From positions 10,614,364 through 10,678,363 of the forward strand of contig NC_063272.1 in the NCBI RefSeq assembly GCF_910591885.1: a DNA stretch of 64,000 bases. The letters are read 5' to 3'. Shown piece by piece: positions 49,414-62,369 of this stretch. The notes beneath the pieces were generated by a model. That model saw only the letters and a list, made by a program, of their open reading frames with translations. It made no database searches and was not told the origin of the DNA. Every line of letters begins with the position of its first letter. Position 1 is the first letter of the stretch. A program made the translations under genes and the position numbers. The DNA is from Bombus terrestris. Its lineage: Eukaryota > Arthropoda > Insecta > Hymenoptera > Apidae.

Positions 49414-50055
49414 TTAACAATAGAACTACCACACCAGTCAAAATGGCTGGTTTTACAATTTTATTTTAAAATTCCTACTTCATGTTATATTTTTTCCCGC
49501 GATGATGTAATGATTTTCGCAACGATAACTAAAAGAATAATATAATGAATTTTATTTTGTTTTTTATGTATTTAAACTCAAAATAATTTTGTATCAAGGC
49601 TACTTATACCAATGCCAGTCAAAATGACTGGTACTTGTCACAATGTAAAAGGATCCTGCAATCTGTTTATCGAAACCCAATTAATCAATTTCCTCGTTTT
49701 GTACAACGTCCCACACGTTTTTTAAAATTTTTAAATATATTATATATTCAATATAATAATAATAATATATAATAATATGATATATTCAATATGATGATGT
49801 CAGATATCAGGAAAATTCCGGATCGATCGTTAGATCACTAATACTAGAAATATCACACCAGTCAAAATGACTGGTTCTACAATTTTATAAATATGCTAAT
49901 CCTCGTTTAGGGATCATGGTCGCAGATTGATTAATAATACCAAAAATGTACTACATAACAATTGCTTCTGTAAGAAAGTAATAAATATAAAAATATTCTA
50001 TTATTATGTATTTTTTAAAGACCAGCCATTTTGACTGGTTTTGGCAGAATAGCTA
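49414..50055. mobile_element. Cluster of piggyBac-type MITE ends with CCAGTCA palindromes
   Basis: Four copies of a dyad with 7-base arms and a 3-base spacer (CCAGTCAAAATGACTGG) occur at 49433-49451, 49615-49631, 49857-49875 and 50021-50039. The first three point the same way and are preceded by TACCACACC-like sequence. The fourth is the exact reverse complement of the first, including its GGCTGG variant. The first copy starts at TTAA (49414-49417) followed by CAATAGAACTACC, the usual layout of a TTAA-targeting element. The third also has a decayed CTAATACTAGAA start. The right boundary is eroded. I infer nested or tandem non-autonomous elements related to 18362-18573. Confidence 0.7.
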
Positions 50056-50379
50056 GCAAAGTACACGCTGTTACATTTAGAAAATAAAACAATCGTTTAA
50101 ATTGCAATTCTTTATCAAGTTGCATGAACATTTATAATCTAATTATGACTTTGATTTAGTAAACGACGATATACGATGAAACAGAAAAAAGTCCAATAAA
50201 GAGAATGCAACGCTATTACAAAGAATAATCAAGTGAAATTTACAATCTTTGTATTTTCATTTGCTAAGTTACCACATACTTTGCTACGTTACTACGTTAA
50301 TTACAGCGAAATCGAAAGCGGCAGCGTTATAGAAACTTAATTATCAAAGTTGGCGATCGATAAGTACCGATGCAACAAT

Positions 50380-51420
50380 ATCAAAGTTTATCAAAGCAAT
50401 CCATTAACCTTAACCCGTATTACGCTCAGCGTTTAACGGCAGTATTCGGTGATTGTTCCAGACGACGACTGGAGAGCCTGGTATATTCGGCCGAGCCGAA
50501 AGTCCGAGGGGTTTTTCAAGGGCTGGCCAGTGCCCTAGCTAGAAGGGGTACAGCTAGGCCTTCCCATTTGCAATGGACCCGAGTCAAGAGCAGGTCTAAT
50601 ATGCTTTAAACTGCCGCCATCGAGCGGCGAGAATAACCGGAAAGGGCTGGCCCGAAAGAGAGACGATGATGAGGACGACGACGACGAGGATGACGACGAC
50701 TAGCGGGAAAAGGGTGGAAACAGCGAGAGAAAGACGAACGAAGAAGAACGAAAATCGCGAATATTCATAATACCGAGTCGAAGAAATAAGCTGACCCTGC
50801 AAACAGGTACTTATTGGCACCGGCGAGGATTCAGCAGGTATTATGAGAAGGAAAACTGAAGGGTTACGAGCGGAGGATTCAAAGAGGATAGGTAAACGAG
50901 AAGAAATTTACGAGAGAGAGAGGGAGAAAGAAGGAATTGCGTGGAAAACCGGTGAGCAAATGTACGTGCAGGGAGAAATCTTCGTAGAAAGAATGAGGAA
51001 GAAAGATGGACGATCGGAGAGAAGGAAGCAGAAGGAAGAAGGAAAGCAGAATATGAAGAAGACAGGGAGGCAGAGATGAGGAGAAAGGGTTTCCCCTTGG
51101 TTGGATGAAGGCGAGAGAGAATTTTCCGATCCCCTTTCCGTGTTCTCTGTTCATCGTCAGTGGCCACAACGAAAGGTATATTCAGTCCTCTTCACGGGCA
51201 TATTTCTGGGAAACAAGACTAAACGTTTATAGTCAATTAAGGAACCGAGTAGGTAATGCGCTTTGCTGCTCATCGAAAGCGAAAGAGGAAAAGAGAACAG
51301 GGATGAGAAATAAAAAAAATGAAGTGGCACCTGAGTGAAGATGGTTTGGTAAAACGGAATGTCCTTGGGAATTCAACCTTGAGTTCACTTTACCACGAGG
51401 ATCGCGATGAGTCTTGCGAG
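50380..51420. promoter_or_regulatory. CpG- and purine-rich island with (GAY)n run
   Basis: A G+C-rich start (50440-50700) contains a GAT/GAC run at 50662-50700. A plus-strand polypurine tract follows, from about 50830 to 51110. The minus-strand frames over that tract are Ser/Phe/Leu-rich products of the pyrimidine complement, and the plus ones are Arg/Glu/Lys-rich, so neither is called. Candidate regulatory or UTR-like DNA. Confidence 0.35.
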
Positions 51421-51559
51421 GAAAGAATATTTATACATTTTCTTTTGGCCGGAACTTTGAAAAGGTACATTAATGAAACGCGATGTATAAATGTTCGGTG
51501 GTCTTTTAAATATGTCAATCCCTTAACTCATTTTTTCTGTATGTTACCTATTATTTAAA

Positions 51560-52450
51560 TGAAATTAAAAACTGATATATTTCTTTTATTTTAAGGATTT
51601 GTATTTTGAATGGAAACAAGCGAAAAATTGTATATATACTTATATAAATTTTCATTTTATACAGCCGTACTGCGATTGTTTACGCATCAACTGTTCGGAT
51701 CTCTTACTGAAAAATGTAAATTATTATTCTTTAAGACTAAAAGACTTTAAAGACATGGTACACTTCACTTCACGGTCAATGTTTGTCTAGGTTTTTAAAC
51801 TACGTTCTTCTCCGACGTTTTCTTTAACTTTACCCATGTTTATTCTTAATAATTAATATTCGATAACTCAAATATTTAAATAAAGATTACTATATGATTA
51901 ACAATATTTATCTTGCTTCAGAAACACGGATGAATATTTTTTAGTACCTACCGTGTGAAGTAGGTACATAAATGAATATACACTTGGTGACAAAACTACA
52001 TTAGCAAATACACTACTACCATGTTAAACTTTTTAACGTACAAATTATAAGATTCGTCAATACAAACAAAATATTTCTCACAATTCTATATTGCTATTAG
52101 CTTTTACCCGCGTTTATATTCACATTTGTTAATTCATTTTATAAATATAATTATGTATAATCGTAAACGTATTGATATAGGCAATAGGAAATATTTATTT
52201 ATTTCTTAAAATGCAGACTCAAATAAAAAGAAAGTTGCACATAGATTACAGATATAGAAGAAAAATTTATTTATTTCATAGAATGCACAGGTAAATATGT
52301 ATCGCTGTAGTTCACATCGCGCGTATTAAAAAGAACACGACACGTTGTTTGCATTTTATAGTAACAGAAGTGGTGCTACAATAACAGAAATATCAATAGC
52401 GTTATAGCTACTGAAGCCAATTATATAAAAATGGAAGGAGAATCGGTAAT
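51560..52450. other. AT-rich spacer with a short perfect stem-loop
   Basis: GTACCTAC (51944-51951) and GTAGGTAC (51960-51967) form an 8-base stem with an 8-base loop. Nothing else recognised. Confidence 0.4.
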
Positions 52451-53050
52451 GGTCTCTTGACGTTATACGGCAACATTTCCTTCCGGTCGCCTGCGCGTCT
52501 ACTTCCAGTCAGCTTGTATTCTCATTTCTCGTTACACAATGGTCTTCATTATAAATTGACGAATGAACAGCCGCGCAAATCTATAACGGGATTGTTTGTT
52601 TGGGTGAAATTGGAGGAAAACATTGCGGTCCAGTCTCGCAGAGCCGTGGGCGATCCGCGTCAACCGAGCTTTTTCAACCTGGACAACCCCCTTTCGAAGC
52701 TTTTACGACAAAAATTCATCCCCCTGAAAGGGTCGGGAGGACGGGAACTCGGGACAGGGTGAACCGCGCCAAAAAACTGCTACTTCGATTCGACGTATGT
52801 TTGGCGTGTCTGTCAACACGAATGGTGTGCGCCTTTTCGAACAGATTCTTTTGTACGGATTTATGCTCGATAGTGCGTCCATTTTTTCGCTTTTTTTTCT
52901 ATTTTCGTGTTGTACGTCATCTGGAGAAATGTTTACATACCTTGTAGTAGAAATTTTCGAGGCAATTGTAAAGTTCATTGAATTTTTAAGCGAGGAATTT
53001 TCAATGTAACGAACACAGTGCTCCCGGTTGACGTTCCATACGCAGTTTTG
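52450..53050. promoter_or_regulatory. CpG-richer island
   Basis: Mixed composition and several overlapping frames (52457-52762 and 52600-52947 plus, 52703-52978 minus) with no domain and no agreement on a coding strand. Candidate non-coding regulatory block. Confidence 0.25.
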
Positions 53051-53059
53051 TTAGATTCG

Positions 53060-54830
53060 AAGAGAACGCTGTGAGGTAAATGAAAAAGAAAGTATAGAAA
53101 TTCAAACATTGTTGTTTTCTGTACCGGAGTATGGATAAATTCGTTACGTGAAATACAAAGATCCTACGTACAATATTTCACAATTTGATTTATAATATAT
53201 TTATTTCGTAACATTTAAATGTTTTTCTTAACGAACGTAACGAACATTGATGTATTCAAGATTAAATATACGTTACGAAGGATATCTAGATAATGTTCAC
53301 GATAACACGATATATCTCGTATTTTTGTGACAACTACTAAAATGACAAGAATAGAGAAAAATGATCATTATCTGTTGAGGTAATTAGAAACAACAACGTG
53401 TGTACGAAATTACATAACGAAATGTACATATATCGTTTCAGTTTTAATTGGATCCAAGAATCTGAAATTACACGATCCCACTCCCGTGTCCTTTCCTATA
53501 AAGAGCCTGTAGCTTGTTTTGTCAAGATTCCTTTTTGCCCTAGTTACCTCATGCTAAATTATTAACAAGTATATAGAAACAGGAAATACGCTTTCGAAGA
53601 ATAACGTCAACGTAATGTGTTCGCTAACAATAAGCCCTGACGCGGTTCGTTTCTTTTCGTTTTAATTAGAATTTTCAAGAATGTCTGAAACTAAGGTAGA
53701 GTTACGCGATACTTTTGTTTGAGTTGTCCGAGCGGTCTTATTGAGGAACTTAACGCAATAATACTGGAATGTTCTCTGTTAGACCCCTCTAAAACTTGGT
53801 TAAATCTCTGTAGCGAAAAGCATCCTTTTAACAATAGATCTGTTTCACCAACTTTAATCGTCTTGTCTTCAAAATATAATTGAAATAAATTACGTTTAAA
53901 ATGGAATATTCTGTATAATATTGGCTCATTGAAAATATTCCTCTTTTGTTAAAATTAAACGCATAAATACTAAAACAGTCATCTCCTGGTTATATTATCA
54001 CAATAGAATAAAAATTAATGGCACAGTCATTTTTCAATGGTATTTGAAAATTGAAAGTTAATATCTAGAAAGGTTAAAACAGGTTTAGATGGTAATTAAA
54101 AAAATGTTATATCTCACGGTTTATAATCGCAGGGATAGAAATAAAACGTATTTCCATGAATCACGATGTAGGTGAAGCAATCGTACATAATTGATGCAAT
54201 TGACTAACCCGTCCTAATTTGTTGAGATTGAAATTTGCGTGATTATAGCTGTGTTCACTTTCAATGAAACTTCAGGCTAATGATCGGACTCCACATTCTA
54301 TCGTAATGGAGTAGAAACATCAAGAGATTTATGAATCCTTTAGCAAGTCACGATAATGAAGAAGCTTTTAGTACTAGTTTTCTGTTCGGATTGGAAGACT
54401 GAAAAGAGCGAAGGACGTTTCTTTTATTCCACGCTCCTTTTATCCTCGACATACTTGTGTATTCACAACACAAACTATCCTCGCGAACATGTTAAAGCCA
54501 TTAACTGAAAGAAAAAGTATCAAAGATGTTAACGAACAAGTTTTTCAAATTTAATATTCCCGGAAAAGAATGTTTTTGTTCTCCTTAAGGAGAAATTTTA
54601 CTCGCCACAAAGAGAAAACGGAATTCAAAGAATCAAAACGAACGTTAAATAATAAATGAAATTAAATTACTTAATGACGCGACGTAACATAATCGACGAC
54701 GCGTTACGCGATAAACCAGGAAGATAGGGTTAAATAAAATATCATAATCGATCGCTGCGATATTTCTATACAAAAGATAGAGTGCAGGGAAATATAAAAA
54801 GACAGGATCCCGACAGTGTTGAATGGATCT
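53060..54830. other. AT-rich spacer, nothing recognised
   Basis: AT-rich with no frame, RNA gene or repeat recognised. Confidence 0.5.
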
Positions 54831-54839
54831 TTAAATTTA

Positions 54840-55260
54840 TGATCTGCTCGCCAAAGTACGATGATAGAAGACCAGTACTTAATGGTAACTCGCCAACTTG
54901 AACATTACGGTGACCAAAAAAATCTGCCTCTCCCCTCGCTGTCTACCTTTCAACCACATGCACTGATCTCTCGCGTTTCACTCTCTCCTTGTTTTACCTC
55001 GAGGAAAACCCTTCAGCTTTTGAAGACGGAAGAATCGCAGGGCACGCATTATTTGTCATTTCGCGGTGATGTAAAAATCCCAGAAACTCCTCCACGCTCT
55101 TTCCCAGGTGGAATTCCATGAAGGAAACTTGATTTACGATCAGAGAAACACACCCCTTCGACAGTCACCCTCTTGGTGATCATAAAATACTCGATATCCA
55201 AGAGGGAATGGTGCGAAAAGAATCGTGACGATGAACCTTGCAATTTTAAGAAGACTCACT
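54840..55260. promoter_or_regulatory. Mixed-composition block
   Basis: Less AT-rich than the flanks, with a plus frame 54861-55121 that lacks a domain. Possibly a small regulatory element. Confidence 0.2.
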
Positions 55261-55269
55261 TAATCCCTT

Positions 55270-56780
55270 TACACGGATTTCCACCTACCAATAGAAACTT
55301 CAATTCGTTAATTTTGTAGTAAATAGAGTAGACGATGATTGGAAGCAAATTTGTGGACAAATCTCTTTTTAAATAAAGATAAGAAAAAAATGATCATGCA
55401 AAGTAACCAATTGTTTCAATTACTTTGCTTTCATTTCAGAAATTACATATGGAAAGTATCTGACTTTGTTTTGTGTTAAGATTAAATCATTGTGAAATAA
55501 TCTTACACTGTAGTTAGTTAGCTATTGCAAATAAAAGAACAATTTACAACTAATTGTGAGATGGAAAAACAATATGACTGAGTTATTTTACAAAATAGAA
55601 TAGTATCTGTCTTACAATTAGTGTTGTCCTAATTTCAGTTATCCGTTGATGTGTGTATTTGTATTTTAATTGTAATTTTTCATCCTATTGATATTTTGTC
55701 GGTGATATACATATTTTGAAATGTTTAAATCGCTAGCTTCGTCGCTCAGTACGTCTCAACTCTTATTCACTCGAATAATTAACGACAAAATATACTTTAC
55801 ATTCTCCGTGGTTGCAGTGCGATGATTATTAACAGCGAACGACTTTTGAACGGCAATCCGGGAAAAGATGGAAAATGTATGTAGTACAATTTGGAAGAAA
55901 ATTTACTCCGTACACGCGAATCAATTTATTTCATGCTTCTGTATCTTCTTTTTCAAAGTGTTCTATTCCGTACAGAGCTTGTCATATAATTTCAAAGAGT
56001 GGAAAGGGAACTTTTTATATACAAATTTTTATTAAAATTTCGGGCACTGAAATTTTTCTTCGTTTGAGTTTGAAAAGACCGCGAAGGCGAATAAAATAGG
56101 TAGGTACATTAAAATGTGAATACACGTGGGTACCTATGTACGTAAGGAAATGTAAAATATGCAAAAGTTTCGATATTTCGTTGCAGTTGATGTACCGCAT
56201 ACTACCGTGCGTGTAAAATTTCAAACGAGTTCGTTTCGAATTCGTATGCACATTGAAGAGAACTCTCTGTAGGTACGTACTAAAGAACGTATGAAATGCT
56301 GGCTAATATGCACAAATAATTGATAACTTTTCGCGAAGAAAGTAGAAATGAATAATAAAAAAAATACCTTTTCCGGATGACGTGTAATAGATTTCACGAG
56401 GAAAACAATTTTCTAAATTGTAAACTCCTATTAACGTAAAATTTACATGAATTTATCTGAACTTAAAAAGTTACAATGTTTTTAAGAAAATTGCAAGGTA
56501 GTCGTTATTATGGTGGTTGAAAATTCTTCGATTAAACAGGGCAAATGTAATTACAAAACGTTTAGAGCTACGTAACAAAGATAATTTCTGGATTCCTAAT
56601 AGGAAATGTCTATCTTTAAATTTTTAATTCTCTAAATTCTACACTGTCCCTTTAAATGGAATTTTAAAGAAGTCCGAGGCTCTCGTTTACCTTGCGGAAT
56701 TTTTCTCTGGACCTCAATAACCATCGATGTCTGTGTTCCTATCTTTCTCCGTTCACTAACTTTTCAGATACCAATGTCAG
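55270..56780. other. AT-rich spacer, nothing recognised
   Basis: AT-rich. The motif TAGGTAGGTAC near 56098 and GGTACCTA near 56130 form a weak dyad. No gene recognised. Confidence 0.45.
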
Positions 56781-56791
56781 ACCCACCAACA

Positions 56792-56998
56792 TCAGATCGT
56801 AAGAGTAATGAGGGATGAATCAGAAGGTGGTCTCACGCTATTAGAGAACTCCGGAGAGACAAGTGGAACAGAATGACCCATGGGAGCACTCGTGCCGACT
56901 AAATCGGGAACATCCGGGAGATTATTATCGGAGATATATGAAATTGAGCCGCTAACTTGTTCGGTCGTGTAATCAAACAAAAGTTGCAATTTAAACGA
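56792..56998 (-). CDS. Candidate terminal exon or short frame, unrecognised
   Basis: The minus frame is open from 56998 to a TGA at 56792-56794, 68 codons in all. It has no ATG near its beginning, so it would have to be an internal or last exon. The peptide (VSGSISYISDNNLPDVPDLV, then GTSAPMGHSVPLVSPEFSNS) has a soluble, Ser/Pro/Asp-rich composition. This is unlike the translation of random AT-rich DNA and like a cytoplasmic tail. Codon use is balanced. Two AG candidates for the acceptor lie at the minus-strand CAAG and TTAG just before AGCGGC, but their pyrimidine tract is weak. A donor-like GTGAGA occurs inside at the SNS/VRP junction, so the exon could end there. I recognise no family. Confidence 0.3.
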   Translation of the reverse strand, partial: SFKLQLLFDYTTEQVSGSISYISDNNLPDVPDLVGTSAPMGHSVPLVSPEFSNSVRPPSDSSLITLTI

Positions 56999-57009
56999 TC
57001 ACATGGACT

Positions 57010-60000
57010 TAGTAAAGCTATGTGTATCTAGTTACTTCGCGTTAAAATGTTCATGAAAATTGGTATTCGTGTGTAATTGTTAAGATTATATAATTACATT
57101 TCAATATTTAACTAGTATTTAATCTGTACGATTTTATCTTTTTCTTTGCATAAGAGTTCCACTGAGTTCCATATCTAAGTTAATTTCATACTTAATTTAA
57201 TTTAATTTCATAATATGCAAAGCATAACAGCAAAACAATGCAAGCATATTCTATGCGTAAAAATAAGGAAAAAATGATCTTTTGAAAATAGATTCATAAA
57301 TGCTTCACAAATTCTCTCTTCGGTTAGTACACGACGATTAAACAAGGATAAACTTTAAACAGCAAAAATTGGAAAAGGCCAATTTTTTGGTTCCAAAGAG
57401 CTCGAAATAACGTAACCAGAAATTCGTTGCTGGAAAAGAGATTTTATGGAGCGAAAGCTGATACGCGTCGGAATTCATATTCATTGGAATTAACAAGAAA
57501 TCCGGAACTTACTAGGTTCAATTCTTCATAAATCCTCCAAGAGCTTTTAATCCAATTTTTCAATCTATTCAGTTCGTAACACGGTTATCGATATACAATA
57601 GTATAAAAATATCGATAATAATAAATATGTGGTTTTTATTATTTTCAACGATATCGTAATTACGATACTATGACGCTTGATTAGTTTTATATTTAATTAT
57701 CAATTTATATTTTACTATCCAACGGAAGGATATAATTACTCAGTTTTAGAATCGATTTTTACGTTTTGTACATTAAAATTCTAAAAACGTGGAAATGTCT
57801 AGAAAATGAAATAAAATTATGAAATTCTTATTACAATTCGAGCGTTAAAGCAAAGAAATCGAATGAACGAAGAACTAGACCCGAGATTGTTGTTACAGCG
57901 ACAGAATAATTGAAACGATTGGGGTGAAAACGAGGCTCATAGACATTTGCCGAGAGATGGTATCTTATCGAATTTGGGTCGAAAAAACTAACGAGGGATC
58001 TGTACTGCCGGGATCGATCCACTTACGATCTGACGTTTTTAGGTCAGCTCCGCCACTCTCTCAAATAAATTGCTGTAACAGTGTCACGAACAAAAGGAAT
58101 CTTCGTAACACTCTAGATTTTACACGTGCAGCTATACGTATTTCATTCCCAATTAATAAGTTCAGTTGGTAACAAGCTAAACAAAATTTTAATATTTTTC
58201 TTTACTGAAATTTACGATCGACGAAGTTATCTCATTTACATATAATTTATATATTCGTTGCATTTAATGTATAAAATTAAACATTTAACGTAAACAATTA
58301 ATTATTATGCATGTATTCAAATTGCAGTTCCTGTATTGTCATCATATTTATCTCATCCATTGGTATCTTTCAAAAGTCAACTACGTAGGTTTTTGTCGTA
58401 AATTATGCTCTAGTGCAACTCGCACAAAAATAGTTGCAACATAGCACCTGGTATATACGTTCGAAATTAATTTTCCGAATGTTTTTTGTTTGGTTGTTTA
58501 AACGGCAGAAATCTCTTCATAATTCGAATGCGTTTGTATTATAAAAAATTCCAATTTATTCATAGAAATAAAGAAATGTACGAACGATGTTCGTGTTGAT
58601 ACCTTTTAGTCATGCAAATTTTTCAAAATGTCGACAACGCATCAACTAACACAATAGCGGTCGATAACTTACACAGATTTCATTATTTAAGCATACTGTC
58701 ATTGCACAATGGCATTTGTCATTAATAAGATTTGAAACCTGCCACGCCCATGATAAATCCCGATATTTATCGCAGGCGTTGTATCGTTACGCTATGTTGA
58801 TTTTCATTAATGCTCGCCATCGATAAACGCAATGTATTCATCCACGTGTAAATTAAAGAAAAAGTTGTTGGTGGTTTCGATGAGCCACAATTTTATTCTT
58901 CACGACCATGTTATTTTAAACAAATCTTTTTCACACCAATGTTGTGAACACCAATGAGAACGTAACAGTATTTATATTCAATATGTATATTCGATTTGTC
59001 GTAGCTGTACGTAAGGAGTAAGCTGCTATAAGGATACTAGGATCATCGCGTATTTTTAGAATTTATTTCATGTCTCTAAAATTTATTTTATTTACTTTAA
59101 ATTCGAAATGTAACACACATAAGTCGATTAAAAAAGTAAGAATTCCAATTTTATATATTTTTAATTGGCTATATCTCTGCTTGATTGGTGCATTTCCTAA
59201 CTTCGTGATTTATTAATTAGACATTATTGTACGCATACGTATACATTATACATGAGTATTTTTATTACATTAAATGTATCTTCTACATGTATCTATATTA
59301 CAAAATTACATTTAAAGAAATATCGAAGTATCAGTTCAAATATACTACGTAACAATGTTAAATGTGAAAACAGCGAAAATTACTGAACTTAATCAACACG
59401 GTATTATATTTAATACATAATACGATTTGTAACCATGCATCTACAGCTATCGCGAATTTAATATGAATTAACAAAATGAGTATTGAAAATTATACGGGAT
59501 TTCTTTCAAAGTTCTACTTAGATATTATCAATCGTTTATCCGCTCTATGGATATCCAAAAATCTATTCGCAGTTTGCGTGACAACCATATAGATATTACA
59601 TAATATTATCCCTGGGGTCGTCCTTAATTTTGGAACATCGGGGAAGAAGGAAATAACTGGAGTGTTAATCAAGAATGGACCTTTTTACGAAGGGTTATGT
59701 CGTTGAAGAATGAAGAGAGGAGGGTGAGCCTGGATTCAGATACACGTCGATAAATGTGGATGAAGGTGAAATGCCATCAAGGATGCTAGATGATAAAACG
59801 GGAAGGGATGATCGAGTGAGTGATCGGTCCGAATAGAAAATGGAGGTTAGGCTATACTCCGTTGCCTACAGCCCTACAGCTAGATTAGATTGCCTACCCT
59901 CGATCGTCTTCAACTCGGGACAATATCCTTCCAGTTACAAGAAATCGTTTTTGTCAGTAGGTCTAGAGAGACTTACTGCGACAATTCGAACAAATGTTCG

Positions 60001-61490
60001 GCAGGAAATAACGTGTTACGAGAAAACAAAGAACGAGAATAAGGATTTCTAATAAAATTCTGTTGAAATTAGAAAATCTGGAATTTACTAAACATGGTCC
60101 TAAAATTTTCTATTATTGGAAACCGATTACCTGTAAATCCTTTTGTTCATTGCTAAATGCCTTTGGTATTTATAGTTATTTGGTATTTATATTTCATATA
60201 TATTTGGTATCTATATTTAAAGTTATATATGTAATTTATAGTTTTTAAACTTGGACTTGTAAAATTATTAAAAACGGAGAAGTAAAAAGGGGAGAAATAA
60301 CGAATAATAATTTTGAAAGTACGCACTTTGAATTTGCCTCTTTGTTGAATAAGTTTCTATGTCAGCCTTTAAAGAGAGTTGTCTTTTGTGAAAATAATGA
60401 ATAACGGGATTGCAATTTGCTTTCGTGTATTTTCTTTTTCGAGGGTTATTACGTGATAGTGATCCATAGACACTCCATCTATAGAGCCATTACGATACCT
60501 ATACTTTGCACGACTACGTAATGGAGAATGATTTTAATTGAAGAAATTAACAACGACGTCTTGCCCCAGAGAAATTTACTTTCAATATTTTGTCAAACCG
60601 CGATGCGTCGGGCTTCATATAATAACCATTCTTTTTCAATTTTGCGCTAACATTATACTAATTTACAAAGTCTTGTTATGCAAATCGGAGACATAAGAAA
60701 ATTTGCTTGCATATCAGGAAAATCTCTTCTCCTGAAATCAAATTTAATATCATATAGACAATTCCATTGAACATAAATTGACGAGAAAATGTTTCAGACA
60801 CTCGTATATTTATAAAATTACATTTTTTAGAAAGCTAATGAAAGTAAATATTTTTTCAATAAGATTGACGTAACTAAAACAAGCAGAAAGGGATTTAATA
60901 AAATATCACAAGAACGGAAGGAAATTAAGATATCTAGAACGGTCTTTATTGATCATCAGGAAAACCGCGAGTAAATATTACATTTGTGGACTGAGAACCC
61001 TCTTGGTTACTTGCTAACCTTAATTTCATCTTGCTGATAGAATTTCGTATAGCTACCTGTAGTAGCCGTTTCCATTTCCCCTCGGACTGATCAGAGACCA
61101 GATATTCGAGGTCGAATGAAACAGTAAGTTTTACGAAATTAGTCTCTCAACAATATTTCTATATAAGAGTAAGTCAGATTTAGAAGAATTAAAAATTCAG
61201 ACTGTTTTTTCATAAATCTCAAATGAAATTTTACTTCGTTTATTTAAAACTATATATTTCATAGCATAAAGACTAGAAATATCAGATCGTTGATTAGGAT
61301 TCTTATTAAAACTTGCAATATCCACGATCTTTTTATTAAAAGTATTTATTAATCAAAATATCGTCCATTGAATTCTCTATATTTTGTCTGTAATAAAATC
61401 ATTGTCCTTAATAGACGACAACTGAATCAAATTAGTACATCAAACGTGATTTTTATCATATTCACAAATACATTCACGTATAGCGAGAAT
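57010..61490. other. Mostly AT-rich spacer
   Basis: AT-rich with slightly richer patches at about 57840-58050 and 59640-60010; the frames there are unremarkable. A block at 58735-58860 (CCACGCCCATGATAAATCCC, then ATCGATAAACGC) looks like a small cluster of transcription-factor sites. No gene recognised. Confidence 0.45.
60162..60225 (+). repeat. Three-copy TTTGGTATYTAT tandem motif
   Basis: TTTGGTATTTAT starts at 60162 and 60179, and TTTGGTATCTAT starts at 60203. The spacing is irregular (17 and 24 bases). It is low-complexity slippage sequence. Confidence 0.6.
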
Positions 61491-61501
61491 TAACAAATTA
61501 T

Positions 61502-61530
61502 ATCAATTTTAATTAACGATTAAAATTGAT
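61502..61530. repeat. Perfect AT-rich stem-loop
   Basis: ATCAATTTTAAT (61502-61513) and ATTAAAATTGAT (61519-61530) are exact reverse complements separated by TAACG. Small imperfect palindromes are common in AT-rich DNA, but a perfect 12-base arm is less so. Confidence 0.6.
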
Positions 61531-61689
61531 CCACATTTCGTTTTATTTCGCTATTACTTGTTTCCTTGATTTATTTTTATTTCATTATGAACTTTCTTCA
61601 CGATCACATAAGTATTATACATTTGAGAATCTTGCGTTCTTCATTTCCTTAATCTAAAAGGGAGATCTCTTCTGTAATAATTCAAATTT

Positions 61690-62360
61690 CATGCCGTACG
61701 ATAGGTATAACAAACCTGCAAGCATGCACAGACCCATTAATCTTCGGTTGCTAAATAACTTGGACAAAAAGGAACATCCCTGGCACAACATAATTCGTCA
61801 GGCAGCGCGAATGCAGCAGGTTTAGTCGCTATTTGATTTACTCCGTTGCAGGAACATGCAGGCGATTAATGCGTCTACTTTATGGCAGCTTAACAGCCAA
61901 TCAGTATGCGAATTGCGGTTTACCATTGATTCATTAAGTCATGGCTTGTCGGAAATTTGCATAATCGTTCGAAGGAGCAACTAGATCTGGGTTGTTGCTG
62001 CCGGATCCCACGAGAGAATCAGGATCGCTCGATTTGCTCGGTAGTCGCTACCTAGCCATCTTATGCTAATACGCACTGCGTCGTACAATAGCTTTCGATA
62101 GCGACAATGTTGACTTGCCGTACAAACAGACTGAATGATATCAGCGACATGTACAGGATCAGAAAGTTCCACCAGGTACTCATTACACCACGAAAATGAG
62201 GCCAATGCCAAGTTTCGGTCTCTTCCAACCAAACTCGTTATTTAGATTACGAACTTTTCCATCGTTATACCATCGAGTACAGCGGTGTCATTATACGAAC
62301 TATCGATATGTTTAGAACGACGTTTGGCCGTGTAACAAAGTTTGCGCGTGAGTTGTAATT
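61690..62360. promoter_or_regulatory. CpG-richer island with Hox-type sites
   Basis: The block is less AT-rich than its flanks and has GATTAATGCG, TTTATGGCAG and TGATTCATTAAG in 61860-61940. These resemble homeodomain and Hox/cofactor sites. The minus frame 61981-62232 (83 codons, ending at TAG) opens on TTG, has no domain I recognise and lacks clear splice sites. It reads smoothly, however, so a hidden exon is possible. Candidate developmental enhancer. Confidence 0.3.
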
Positions 62361-62369
62361 CAATTCTTT

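Noticed and set aside
49433..50039. Repeated palindromes as a possible CRISPR array
   Set aside because: Spacings are irregular (about 160-240 bases), one copy is inverted, TTAA-type transposon boundaries are present, and the DNA is eukaryotic.
50841..51169. Overlapping plus and minus frames
   Set aside because: Arg/Glu/Lys-rich on one strand and Ser/Phe/Leu-rich on the other, as expected from a purine tract; no domain.
52756..52765. ACAGGGTGAA as another TACAGGGTG transposon end
   Set aside because: It lacks the leading TA and the following TCCC/TTC, sits in a CpG-rich island, and has no partner end nearby.
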